Source: Deltaproteobacteria bacterium (GTDB lineage Bacteria; Myxococcota_A; UBA9042; DTJE01). From it: 64,000 nt of DNA. The translations under genes and the position numbers were made by a program. This document shows, one piece after another, positions 1-9,932 of this stretch. Location of the stretch: the NCBI GenBank assembly GCA_029547805.1, contig JAKPOP010000004.1, positions 1 through 64,000 on the forward strand, given 5' to 3'. Under the pieces are notes generated by a model, which saw nothing but the letters and a program-made list of their open reading frames with translations, did not search any database and was not told the DNA's origin. The number at the start of each line of letters is the position of its first letter. Positions within the stretch are counted from its first letter, which is position 1.

Positions 1-340
1 ACCTCTGGTGTCTGTGGGTTGCCAGAACAGCCCACTGTGGGTGGGCGGGGCGACCCGCCCCCCACACGCCGCACCAGAGAAAGCATCAACCGTTCGTGGA
101 CTGCCAAGAAGACGACACCGCTCGTGCTCGCGGATGGAGCCCGGTAGTCGGAGCAGCGGACCTTTCGGAGCCAAGCCGACTACCCCGCCCTCGCCCGAAT
201 GCGAATATCTGCTACTCCCCCCCATCCTCGGTGAATTCAGTCCTGGCGCGGCCCATCCCGGAGGATTCTCTGAAAGACCGGTCAGTCCTGGAGGGTCGGC
301 CGTGGAACCGGGTGAGCGGGGCGGGGGGCAGCGGATCGGA
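1..340. other. left-edge region without a supported gene
   Basis: I see no convincing gene here. Open frames run through the stretch, including one in frame with lipB, but the composition is mixed and nothing resembles a known protein. It may be intergenic DNA or the tail of a gene that begins outside the window. Confidence 0.5.
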
Positions 341-370
341 TTGACGGACTCAGGGAAGGCGATCCATGCT
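341..370 (+). promoter_or_regulatory. putative sigma70-type promoter of lipB
   Basis: A TTGACG box at 341-346 is followed after 18 nt by CATGCT at 365-370, about 27 nt before the chosen TTG start of lipB. The -35 box matches the consensus in five of six bases; the -10 box is weaker. The pattern fits other promoters in this window. Confidence 0.4.
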
Positions 371-397
371 GCGGCCGGGCCTCCCGGGAGGCGCGAC

Positions 398-1117
398 TTG
401 TCACGATTTGCGATCACGGACCGTCTGGAGGTGCGGACACTGGGACTGGTGCCGTACCGGGAGGGAATCCATGTCCAGCGGGCGGTTCGAGAGGAGGTGG
501 CCTCGGGAGCCTGGGACGGGGTGCTGCTGGCCCTGCGCCATCCCCCCGTGATCACGCTGGGGCGGCGGACGGACCCCCGGGAGGTCCACCGGTCCCCCGA
601 GGACCTGGCCTCCCTGGGGATCGACCTGGTGGCGGTGGACCGGGGCGGCGGGGCCACCTGGCACTACCCGGAACAGGCGGTGGTCTACCCGGTGCTGGAC
701 CTCCAGGTGCTGCGGCTCTCGGTCCCGGTGCTGCTGCAATGCATCGGGGAGGTCGTGATCGACTGCCTGGCGCGGTTCGGGGTCGAGGCCCTCTGGGACG
801 CGGACCGGCCCGGGGCGTATGTGGCGGGAGCCAAGATTGCCTCGGTGGGGCTTCACCTGCACCGGGGCATCACCACCCACGGCGTTGCGGTGAACCTGGG
901 TCGGGACCTCCGGGGGTTCGGGTGGGTGGACCCCTGCAAGATGGCCGGCCTGGCGGTCACCAGCGTCGAGGACCGGACGGGCCTCTGTCCCGATCCGGAC
1001 GAGGTCGCCCGGGACCTGGCCATCGACCTTGCCAGGCGAATCCGGGACGCGGGCCGTCTTGACCGCCGACCCGTCCCCCGCGAAGATCGGCGGGCCCTGG
1101 GAAGGGAACCGCCGTGA
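398..1117 (+). CDS. lipB: lipoyl(octanoyl) transferase LipB
   Basis: LipB moves octanoyl groups from acyl carrier protein to the lipoyl domains of 2-oxoacid dehydrogenases and GcvH in the cytoplasm. Family motifs are present in order: RGGGATWHYPEQ (residues 82-93), GAKIASVGLHLHRGI with the catalytic Lys146, and DPCKMAGLAVTSV with the catalytic Cys180. The frame is open far upstream to position 8, but the family is usually 210-240 residues long. A TTG at 398 with a GGGAGG box seven bases before it gives 239 aa, so I chose that start. The stop overlaps the GTG start of the next gene (GTGA), so the two are translationally coupled. No lipA is seen nearby. Confidence 0.92.
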   Translation: MSRFAITDRLEVRTLGLVPYREGIHVQRAVREEVASGAWDGVLLALRHPPVITLGRRTDPREVHRSPEDLASLGIDLVAVDRGGGATWHYPEQAVVYPVLDLQVLRLSVPVLLQCIGEVVIDCLARFGVEALWDADRPGAYVAGAKIASVGLHLHRGITTHGVAVNLGRDLRGFGWVDPCKMAGLAVTSVEDRTGLCPDPDEVARDLAIDLARRIRDAGRLDRRPVPREDRRALGREPP

Positions 1118-2016
1118 CCATCCGAGCGGAAGAGGCCCTGGAACGGTATCTCTACCGGAGGAACGGGATGGACTACGGCCCGTTCACGATCCGGGAGATG
1201 GAGCACTTCATCGAGTCGGGGGAACTCGCCGCTGATTCGGAGGTCCGGAGGCGGCGGGAGCGGGAGTGGCATCGCCTCGGGGACATCCCCCATTTCCGGG
1301 CCTACCTGGAGGAGAAGACCCGCCGGGAGATGGAGGCGGCCCGGGAGCGGGAGTTGCTGGCGGACCAGAGCCTGCTCCGGCGCCGGAGTCGCCGGGCCTC
1401 GACCCTGCCCTGGTGGATCGCCGGCGGTGTGGCCCTGGCGGGCGTGGTCACGGGCATCCTGCTCATCCGGGAGCCTCCTCAGGCCCTGGCGGGGTATCCC
1501 CTGCGCTTCTACCGGGAGTTCTCCCTGGCACCGATCGTCCCTCTCCGGGCGATGGAGGTGGCCCCGGTGAAGGTTGCGAGGGTGGAGCCCCCACCGAAGG
1601 CGTCGGGGAACGGCCGGCGGCGATCGCGGCCGGCCGCCGGAGTGGCCACCGGTCCCGGCGGGGCCCAGTTGCTGGGCGTGGAACTGGAGTTCTCCTACGA
1701 GAACGCCGACGGTTCCGCGGTGACCCGGACCCTGAGCCCCGACGACCTCCAGGCGGTCCAGCGTCAGGTGTCGAGTCGCCTGGTCCGATGCTTCAAGGCG
1801 GAGGCGATCCGGAACTCCGAGTTCGAGGGCGGATCGGTCTTCGTGTACATCGCCCCCAGCGGGCGGACCCAGGTCTCCAAGGTGGAGACCCGACCTCCGG
1901 CCTCCGGGGACCTGATCACCTGCGTCCGGGGCGCGACGGCCGGGGTCTCGGTGGCCCCCTTTGCCGGTGGGGCCCAGGTGATGGAGATTCCGCTGCGGGT
2001 CGCCGGGGCAGACTGA
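1114..2016 (+). CDS. GYF-domain-like (DUF4339) single-pass membrane protein with AgmX/PglI-like C-terminus
   Basis: This is a 300-aa protein of unknown role. Residues 10-60 resemble the bacterial GYF_2/DUF4339 module (DYGPFTIREMEHFIESGEL, then a W-x-R-L tail), which probably binds a peptide. A basic linker and one membrane helix (about residues 99-119) follow. The C-terminal 110 residues begin LGVELEFSYENADGS and look like the AgmX/PglI-type C-terminal domain of Myxococcota gliding-related proteins, with two cysteines (CFKAEA, TCVRG). The GTG start overlaps the lipB stop. The topology suggests a cytoplasmic GYF module and a periplasmic C-terminal domain. The AgmX/PglI link rests on overall resemblance only. 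Confidence 0.75.
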   Translation: MTIRAEEALERYLYRRNGMDYGPFTIREMEHFIESGELAADSEVRRRREREWHRLGDIPHFRAYLEEKTRREMEAARERELLADQSLLRRRSRRASTLPWWIAGGVALAGVVTGILLIREPPQALAGYPLRFYREFSLAPIVPLRAMEVAPVKVARVEPPPKASGNGRRRSRPAAGVATGPGGAQLLGVELEFSYENADGSAVTRTLSPDDLQAVQRQVSSRLVRCFKAEAIRNSEFEGGSVFVYIAPSGRTQVSKVETRPPASGDLITCVRGATAGVSVAPFAGGAQVMEIPLRVAGAD

Positions 2017-2062
2017 TCGGCTCGGCGGATTTCGGAAGCCCACCAGGGGACAGGGACGGCGG

Positions 2063-3925
<1,863 letters not shown>

Positions 3926-4012
3926 GTTCCTCCTGATCGCGCCCGCCCCCCTGCAGACTCCCAACCGACCCCTGCGGGCTCTATCCCTCCGCCCCATGCG
4001 AAAGGGTGGCGG

Positions 4013-4042
4013 ATTCTACGGGCAATTCCCTGGCGATGTCAA
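4013..4042 (-). promoter_or_regulatory. promoter of rpsA
   Basis: On the minus strand a perfect TTGACA (4037-4042) is followed after 18 nt by TAGAAT (4013-4018). This leaves a leader of roughly 80 nt before the rpsA ATG. It is the best match to the sigma70 consensus in the window. Confidence 0.75.
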
Positions 4043-4055
4043 CGGCTCCGATGCG

Positions 4056-5513
4056 TCAGGGCGGGGCCGTCCTCGAGGGTTTCAGCAGCCGCCGGGCGGC
4101 GTCGATCCCCGAGTCCAGGCACTGGTCCATGTTCAGGTAGTCGAAGCGGCCCTGGCGCCCGGCCACGACCAGGCCCTCCAGGGCGTCCAGGTAGTCCAGC
4201 ACGATGCGCCGGTCCTCCTGAAATCCCCGGTGCCAGCCGGGATAGGCCCGGGGGATTCCGGTGACCCAGGCGCCCCGCAGCAGTGGACGCAGCGGGACCC
4301 CCCGGACTCGCTCCAGGCCGTTCATCACCTCCCAAACCAGCCGGGCGGCCGTCCCGGGGCCATCGGGGTCCACGGTGGCCTCTCCGGCCTCTTCGGTGGC
4401 CTTCCAGGCCGCCTCCCCGGGGTCGGCGGTCACCTCGGCGCAGACCACGGTCCGGCCGGGTCCATAGAGGCCCGGCAGCAGGGCCCCGTACTCCGAGACC
4501 CGGTTGAAGGGCAGGTCCCCGTCCTGGAAGTAGGTCCAGTGGGAGGGGAGCAGGGGCGACCGATCCAGGGCCAGGTGGACCAGCACCAGGCCTCGGTGCC
4601 GCAGGCGGGATGCCGACTCCCGGACCGGGGCCGGCGGGGGGGCATCGAGCAGCGTGCAGAGGTCCTGGAGGGGCAGGGTGGCGATGACCCGCGGGTCCCG
4701 GACCTCCTCCGAGGAACCGTCCCGGTGCACCAGCAGGGCCCGGCAGGCCCGCCGGCCCCGGACCTCCAGGCGGGCCAGCCGAGATCCACCCTCGTAGCGG
4801 GCCCGGTCGCCGCAGGCCTCCATCAGGGCCCGGAACAGCCCATCGATCCCGTCGGGGCCCGTGACCTGGAGGCGGTGGAAGGGGGAGTGGGGATGGTCGA
4901 TGGTCTCGGGGCGATACCAGGGCATCAGGTTGCGAACCAGGTGGCGACCCTGGGGCAGGGGCACCCGGCGGCGGGCCCACTCCCCGTCCAGGGCCGCCGG
5001 GTCGATGCCGGTGACCTTGCGGGTGTAGTCCCGGAAGAACAACCGGTAGAGCACGTCGCCCACGGCGTCCCGGACCACCGTCTCGAAGGTGTCCGGGGCC
5101 TGCTGGCCCAGGGCCTCCCGGGCCCGGGCCTGCAGCCGCCAGCGGACCGCCGAGGCGGCGATCAGGGCCGCCCGCCGGGGACCCAGGGCCCGGATGACCT
5201 CGCCCTTCCGGAGGGGGTACTGGAGGAATCGCCCCAGGAAGTGGACGTGGGAGACCGGGTGGACCCGGACGGCCCGATCCCCCATCAGGGCCGTCACCTC
5301 GTCCACCAGGGGCCGGAGGCGGTCCTCGGAGGCGTGGAGCAGGTGGACCCCCGGGCGCAGGGGCCAGCCGTCCCGGACGAAGCCGGCGGCCATGCCCCCG
5401 GGGGCCGGGGCCGGGTCGATCATCCGGCTTCCGACCCCCTGCCGGGCCAGGGCCCAGGCGGCCCCGAGGCCCGTGAGGCCCCCGCCGATCACCAGCACGG
5501 GGTCATCGGTCAC
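4056..5513 (-). CDS. FAD-dependent oxidoreductase (protoporphyrinogen oxidase / UDP-galactopyranose mutase-like)
   Basis: This is a 485-aa flavoprotein. It starts almost directly with the Rossmann dinucleotide motif VLVIGGGLTGLGAAWALA (about residues 6-23), followed by a GGMAAGF loop. These are typical of the NAD(P)-binding amine oxidase / UDP-galactopyranose mutase group. The C-terminus has a second FAD contact region (GRQGRFDYLNMDQCLDSG). The GTG at 5513 has an AGGAGG box six bases upstream, and the gene overlaps the end of the aminotransferase gene by 11 nt. It is the last gene of the four-gene unit that starts at 9840. Substrate unknown; a sugar or a tailored small molecule are both possible. 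Confidence 0.8.
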   Translation of the reverse strand: MTDDPVLVIGGGLTGLGAAWALARQGVGSRMIDPAPAPGGMAAGFVRDGWPLRPGVHLLHASEDRLRPLVDEVTALMGDRAVRVHPVSHVHFLGRFLQYPLRKGEVIRALGPRRAALIAASAVRWRLQARAREALGQQAPDTFETVVRDAVGDVLYRLFFRDYTRKVTGIDPAALDGEWARRRVPLPQGRHLVRNLMPWYRPETIDHPHSPFHRLQVTGPDGIDGLFRALMEACGDRARYEGGSRLARLEVRGRRACRALLVHRDGSSEEVRDPRVIATLPLQDLCTLLDAPPPAPVRESASRLRHRGLVLVHLALDRSPLLPSHWTYFQDGDLPFNRVSEYGALLPGLYGPGRTVVCAEVTADPGEAAWKATEEAGEATVDPDGPGTAARLVWEVMNGLERVRGVPLRPLLRGAWVTGIPRAYPGWHRGFQEDRRIVLDYLDALEGLVVAGRQGRFDYLNMDQCLDSGIDAARRLLKPSRTAPP

Positions 5514-6681
5514 CGAGGACCTCCTGGAGGGCCTCCACGACCCGGTCCTGCTGGGCATGGGTCAGTCGGGGATAGAGGGGCAGGGTCACCGTCGAGGCGC
5601 CCAGGCGCTCGGCCCTCGGGAAGGCCCCTTCCGGGAGGCCCAGGCGGTCACGCCACCAGGACAGTCGGTGGACCGGCCGGAAGTTCACGGCCACGCCGAT
5701 GCCCCGGGCCTGGAGGCCCGCCAGCACATCGTCCCGGCGGTCCGGCGGGACCTGCACGGTGTAGAGATGGCGTGCGTGGACGACGCCGGGGTGGACCGGG
5801 GGGATCCGCACGCCAGGAATCCCCTGGAGCAGACGGTCGTATCGCCGGGCCAGGCGTTCCCGGCGACGCCACAGGTCCGGGAGGCGCTGCAACTGGGGCC
5901 GGAGCAGGGCGGCCTGGAGGTCGTTGAGGTTCGCCTTGTAGCCCAGTTCCAGCATGTCCCAGTGGCGGTAGGCCTGGCCGTGGCGGGTGGCGGCGTCCCG
6001 GTCGATTCCGTGGAGGCGCAGGCGCCGGAGCCGGTCCGCCAGGGCCGGGTCCCGGCAGGCGATGGCGCCCCCCTCGCCGCAGGTGAGGTTCTTGGTGGCA
6101 TAGAACGAGAAGCAGGCCGTGTCTCCGAGGGTTCCGGGGCGGGCGTCGTCCCGGGACCCCTCGACGCAGTGCGCCGCATCCTCGACGACCCAAAGGCCGC
6201 GGCGGTCCGCCAGGGCCCGGAAGGCCCGCATGTCGGCCATCTGGCCGTAGAGGTGCACCGGCAGCACGGCCCGGGTGCGCGGCGTCAGGGCGGCCTCGAC
6301 GGCGGCGGGGTCCAGGAGCCCCGTTCCATCCTCCACGTCGGCGAAGACGCAGGTGGCCCCGGTGCGCACGATGGCGTTGGCCGTCGAGACGAAGGTGATC
6401 GGGGAGGTGATGACCTCGTCGCCAGGGCCGATCCCGAGGGCCACCAGGGAGAGGAAGAGGGCCTCGGTGCAGGAGGAGACGCCCACCGTGGCCGGGACGC
6501 CCAGAAACGCGGCGAACTCCCGCTCGAAGGCGGCGGTCTCGGGTCCGGTGGTCAGGAAGAGACTCCGGAGCACCCGGGTGATCGCCTGCCGCTCCTGGGG
6601 GCCCAGGGAGTGCAGGTAGAAGGGGACGGGCACGGGGGCCTCTGGAGGGGTCTTTGGATCCGGGATCGGTCTGCTGGTCAT
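5503..6681 (-). CDS. DegT/DnrJ/EryC1/StrS family PLP-dependent aminotransferase
   Basis: This 392-aa sugar-aminotransferase-type enzyme belongs to the fold-type I PLP family. It normally transaminates keto-sugar nucleotides or related keto compounds. Family landmarks are the phosphate-binding SSCTEALFLSLVALGIGPGDEV, the HLYGQMADM stretch, the VVEDAAHCVEG segment, and the Schiff-base lysine in SFYATKNLTCGEGG. A GTG lies at 6684, but the ATG at 6681 has a GAGG box at better spacing. The gene starts 8 nt after the radical SAM gene and overlaps the FAD oxidoreductase gene. The nearby carbamoyltransferase and B12-radical SAM enzyme suggest a decorated amino sugar or another small molecule. Confidence 0.9.
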   Translation of the reverse strand: MTSRPIPDPKTPPEAPVPVPFYLHSLGPQERQAITRVLRSLFLTTGPETAAFEREFAAFLGVPATVGVSSCTEALFLSLVALGIGPGDEVITSPITFVSTANAIVRTGATCVFADVEDGTGLLDPAAVEAALTPRTRAVLPVHLYGQMADMRAFRALADRRGLWVVEDAAHCVEGSRDDARPGTLGDTACFSFYATKNLTCGEGGAIACRDPALADRLRRLRLHGIDRDAATRHGQAYRHWDMLELGYKANLNDLQAALLRPQLQRLPDLWRRRERLARRYDRLLQGIPGVRIPPVHPGVVHARHLYTVQVPPDRRDDVLAGLQARGIGVAVNFRPVHRLSWWRDRLGLPEGAFPRAERLGASTVTLPLYPRLTHAQQDRVVEALQEVLGDR

Positions 6682-6688
6682 CACCGCC

Positions 6689-8116
6689 TCAGCGCTTCAC
6701 CGCGTAGTTGCGCACCATGTCGATCACGGTCCGGACCCGTCCCTCGAGCATGGCCGGGTCCCGCAGTCGCAGCATCTCCCGGAGGACCCGCCGGGGGTTC
6801 GTGTAGAACGAGAGATAGGCCCGGTGCACGACCCGGTTCACCTGTTCCCGGGTCACCCCCGGCGCCAGGAACCGGCTGCTGACGCCCTGGAAGAAGTCGC
6901 TCCAGCGGACCTCCCCGGACCGGACCGCCTCGGCGATGCGCCACTCCTCGAAGAGGCGGCTGCCCGGCAGCGGGGTCGGGGTGTAGAAGTGGGCGTAGTC
7001 GGGATGCACCTCGTCAATGAAGCGCAGCGTCTCCTCCATCGTCCCGGGGGTCTCCCCGGGCAGGCCGAAGACCCAGTAGGTCAGGGACGGGATGCGTGCC
7101 TCCCGGCACCAGGCCAGCGTCTGGTGGGCCCGGGCCGCGGTCGTGCCCTTCCGGGAGGCCCGCAGCACCGCGTCGGACCCCGATTCGACCCCGAAGGCCA
7201 GGAGCCGACAGCCGGAGGCCTTCATGGCCTGGAGGACCTCCCGGTCCACCGTGTCCACCCGGCTGTTCGAGAACCAGGTGATTCCCGGGGCCTGGCGTTG
7301 CAGGGCCTCCATCAGCGCCAGGGTCCAGTTTCGGTCCCGGGAGAAGACGTCGGACTGCAGGAAGAAGTCCCGGATCCCCCGGGATCGGCGCAGAAAGACC
7401 ACCTCGTCCACGATGGCCTCCGGCGACCGGGGCCGCCAGACGGCGCCGTGGAAGGCATGGGTGGTGCAGAAGACGCACTGGAAGGGGCATCCCCGGGAGG
7501 TCTTCACCAGCGCGAAGGGCCTCCGGGTATCGGCCGCCCGGTGGGTCCCGGTGCCCATGGCCTCGTGATCCGGCAGGGGCAGGGCGTCCAGGTCCGGGGC
7601 GAAGGGACGGTCCGGGGCGTGGTGCACCTGGCCCTGGTCGGTCCAGGAGACCCCCGGGACGTCGTCGAAGGTCGTCGCGCCCGACCGCACGGCCATGGCC
7701 CAGTGGAGGCCTGTGACCTCCGGTTCCCGACGGATCGCCACGGTCCGATCCGGTCCCAGGTAGTCCTCGGGCCGGACCGTCGCATGGGTGCCCCACAAGG
7801 CCACCCAGGTCGCCGGGCGGGCCGCCTGGATGAGTCGGGCCGCCTCCCGGTCGTCCTCCAGGGAAGCGGTGATGCTCAGCAGGAAGACCAGATCGGGAGC
7901 CTCCCGGACCACCCGGGCGATCATCTCGCCGAAGGACAGCCGGTCGTGATTCGCGTCCAGCAGCCGGACGTCGAAGCCCTCCCGGGTCAGGGCGGTGGCC
8001 AGGATGCCGTGCTCGACGTTGGGCCAGAGCCCGACCAGGACCCGTCCCTGGCAACGGCCGATCCGGAGGGAGGGGGTCCCGTCCCGGAGGACCGGGTTCA
8101 ACAGCAGGACCTTCAT
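6689..8116 (-). CDS. B12-binding domain radical SAM protein
   Basis: This 475-aa protein has an N-terminal cobalamin-binding Rossmann-like domain (about residues 1-150, including ALWGTHATVRPEDYL, typical of this class). A radical SAM core follows, with the cluster motif CPFQCVFC (CxxxCxxC) in KTSRGCPFQCVFCTT near residue 215. Such enzymes perform radical methylations or rearrangements in natural-product, hopanoid or chlorophyll pathways. The specific reaction cannot be read from sequence. The ATG at 8116 overlaps the stop of the carbamoyltransferase gene (ATGA). An upstream extension of 22 codons would run into the previous gene, so I rejected it. Confidence 0.88.
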   Translation of the reverse strand: MKVLLLNPVLRDGTPSLRIGRCQGRVLVGLWPNVEHGILATALTREGFDVRLLDANHDRLSFGEMIARVVREAPDLVFLLSITASLEDDREAARLIQAARPATWVALWGTHATVRPEDYLGPDRTVAIRREPEVTGLHWAMAVRSGATTFDDVPGVSWTDQGQVHHAPDRPFAPDLDALPLPDHEAMGTGTHRAADTRRPFALVKTSRGCPFQCVFCTTHAFHGAVWRPRSPEAIVDEVVFLRRSRGIRDFFLQSDVFSRDRNWTLALMEALQRQAPGITWFSNSRVDTVDREVLQAMKASGCRLLAFGVESGSDAVLRASRKGTTAARAHQTLAWCREARIPSLTYWVFGLPGETPGTMEETLRFIDEVHPDYAHFYTPTPLPGSRLFEEWRIAEAVRSGEVRWSDFFQGVSSRFLAPGVTREQVNRVVHRAYLSFYTNPRRVLREMLRLRDPAMLEGRVRTVIDMVRNYAVKR

Positions 8117-9840
8117 CGCGGCCCCCGGAAGTCGGCCTTGCGGACCCGAACCGGCCCCAGCACGAGGCTCTCGAGGCCGCACTCGAGGAAGCAGCCCGCC
8201 GCGTCGTCGGGGCTGCAGACGATGGGCATCCCGGCGACGTTGAAGGAGGTGTTCAGGAGCAGGGGCACGCCGGTCCGGGCCTCGAAGGCCCGGAGGACCG
8301 AGACGGTCCAGGGGTCCGTCCGGTCGTCCACCGTGTGGACCCGGACCGTGCCGTCGGCGTGGAGCAATCCGGAGATCCGGCCGGCCCAGGCCGGCCGCAC
8401 GGGCCGCACCTTCTCCATCACGTCGGACCGGAAGCCCTCGGGGGCCTCGAAGACCTCATGGACCCGGTCCGCCAGCACCGAGGCGGCATAGGGACGGAAC
8501 CACTCCCGACGCTTCACCTGCCGGTTCACCCGGTCCCGGACATCGGGGATGCGCGGGTCCGCGAAGATGCTCCGGTGGCCCAGGGCCCGCTGTCCGAACT
8601 CCATCCGGCCCTGGGCGGCCCCGACGATCTCCCCGAGGGCGCAGAGGTCCGCGACCTCCTGGGCGGGGTCCGAGACCTCCTGGAAGGGAAGGCCCCGATG
8701 CTCGATGGCCTCCCGGGCCGCTTGCGGGTCGATGGTCGGCCCCAGGAACGCGTGACGCAGGGCCTCCCGGGGATGGTCCGTGCCCTGGAGGGCCACGTAG
8801 AGGGCCGCGCCGATGGAGGTTCCCGAGTCGTCGGGCCAGGCCGGGATGTGGATGGCCTCGAAGGGGGCGTCGGGGTGCTCCAGGCGCCCGTTCGCGAGGC
8901 TGTTCATGAAGCAGCCGCCGGCCAGGGCGACCTGCGTCTCCCCGGTGACCCGGCGGGCGTATCGGAGGACCTCCCCCACGATCTCTTCGAAGGCCCGTTG
9001 CATCGCCCAGGCCAGTGCAAAGTGGTCCGGCTGCAGGTCGTCCTGGCGTCGCCGGGGCGACATCCCGATCACCTCGGCCACGGGCGAGAAGTTCCGGGTC
9101 CGGTGGAACAGGTAGTGGTCGAACCGGGACAGGTCCATCCGGAAGTCCAGGCGGTCCCGGCTCCCGTCCACCCGGTAGAGGGTCCGGACCCGGTCCAGCA
9201 GGGCTCGTCCCCGGTCCGGGTCGGCGTAGGCCCCCAGGGCCATCACCTTGTACTCCTCCGAGTCCTGGGTGAAGCCGAGGAACTCGGTGAAGTAGGAATA
9301 GAAGGCCCCCAGGGAGTGGGGGAACTGCACCCGGTCCAGCATCTCGATCCGGTTGCCGAGGAAGCGGCCGACGGCCAGGGAGTCCTCCTCCCCAAAGGCG
9401 TCGATGGTCACCACGGCGGCGTGATCGAAGGGGCTCGTGAAGGCCGCGGAGGCGGCGTGGGCCAGATGGTGGTCCACGTAGATCACCCGGCGCCCGAAGA
9501 CCCGCTGCTCCGAGGTCTCCTCGGGGGTCCAGCCGAAGGTCCCGGCCAGGGAGTTCGGAACATAGGCATAGTAGAGGCCCCGGAGCCGGTTGGACTCCCG
9601 CAGGAGCCCCATGTCCCGGGTGAGGTTCCGGGAGGGATTCCAGCCGACGGCCACCGCGTCCAGGTCCGAGGCGTCCCAACGGGCCTCCGCCAGGGCCCAC
9701 CGGGCCGCTCGGGCCGGGAAGTTGCGGTCCCGCTTGACCCGAGAGAACCGTTCCTCCGGCGCCGCGGCGACGACCCGTCCGTCCTCGACGAGGGCCGCCG
9801 AGGAGATGTACCCGCTGATGTTCAGCCCCAGCACCCGCAC
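8113..9840 (-). CDS. NodU/CmcH-type carbamoyltransferase
   Basis: This 575-aa O-carbamoyltransferase would use carbamoyl phosphate and ATP to carbamoylate a hydroxyl group. Landmarks are the N-terminal NISGYISSAALVEDG and EERFSRVKRDRNFP, the ASKHA metal/nucleotide motif YVDHHLAHAASA, LAGGCFMNSLANGRL, and the C-terminal-domain motifs RMEFGQRALGHRSIFADPR and LLLNTSFN. The frame is open to 10032, but the first 64 codons are low-complexity Pro/Arg and overlap the promoter. A GTG at 9840 has a GGAGG box six bases upstream. It heads the four-gene unit (carbamoyltransferase, B12-radical SAM, DegT aminotransferase, FAD oxidoreductase). Confidence 0.92.
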   Translation of the reverse strand: MRVLGLNISGYISSAALVEDGRVVAAAPEERFSRVKRDRNFPARAARWALAEARWDASDLDAVAVGWNPSRNLTRDMGLLRESNRLRGLYYAYVPNSLAGTFGWTPEETSEQRVFGRRVIYVDHHLAHAASAAFTSPFDHAAVVTIDAFGEEDSLAVGRFLGNRIEMLDRVQFPHSLGAFYSYFTEFLGFTQDSEEYKVMALGAYADPDRGRALLDRVRTLYRVDGSRDRLDFRMDLSRFDHYLFHRTRNFSPVAEVIGMSPRRRQDDLQPDHFALAWAMQRAFEEIVGEVLRYARRVTGETQVALAGGCFMNSLANGRLEHPDAPFEAIHIPAWPDDSGTSIGAALYVALQGTDHPREALRHAFLGPTIDPQAAREAIEHRGLPFQEVSDPAQEVADLCALGEIVGAAQGRMEFGQRALGHRSIFADPRIPDVRDRVNRQVKRREWFRPYAASVLADRVHEVFEAPEGFRSDVMEKVRPVRPAWAGRISGLLHADGTVRVHTVDDRTDPWTVSVLRAFEARTGVPLLLNTSFNVAGMPIVCSPDDAAGCFLECGLESLVLGPVRVRKADFRGPR

Positions 9841-9868
9841 TGGCGTCCTCCGGGCCTCAGGCCGGTCA

Positions 9869-9897
9869 AGTCTAGCGGGGAGCGGCCCCAGGAACAA
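9869..9897 (-). promoter_or_regulatory. promoter of the carbamoyltransferase four-gene unit
   Basis: On the minus strand TTGTTC (9892-9897) is followed after 17 nt by TAGACT (9869-9874). Transcription would start about 20 nt before the GTG at 9840. It lies in the 92-nt gap after the metallophosphatase gene, so the unit can be transcribed on its own. Confidence 0.55.
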
Positions 9898-9932
9898 GGA
9901 TGGCGGCCCCGGGGCCTTGTCCCGGGTGGTCC

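Noticed and set aside
8-397. N-terminal extension of LipB by 130 residues
   Set aside because: The extension is Pro/Arg/Gly-rich, has no family match and would place the promoter inside the gene. The TTG at 398 has a strong ribosome-binding site.
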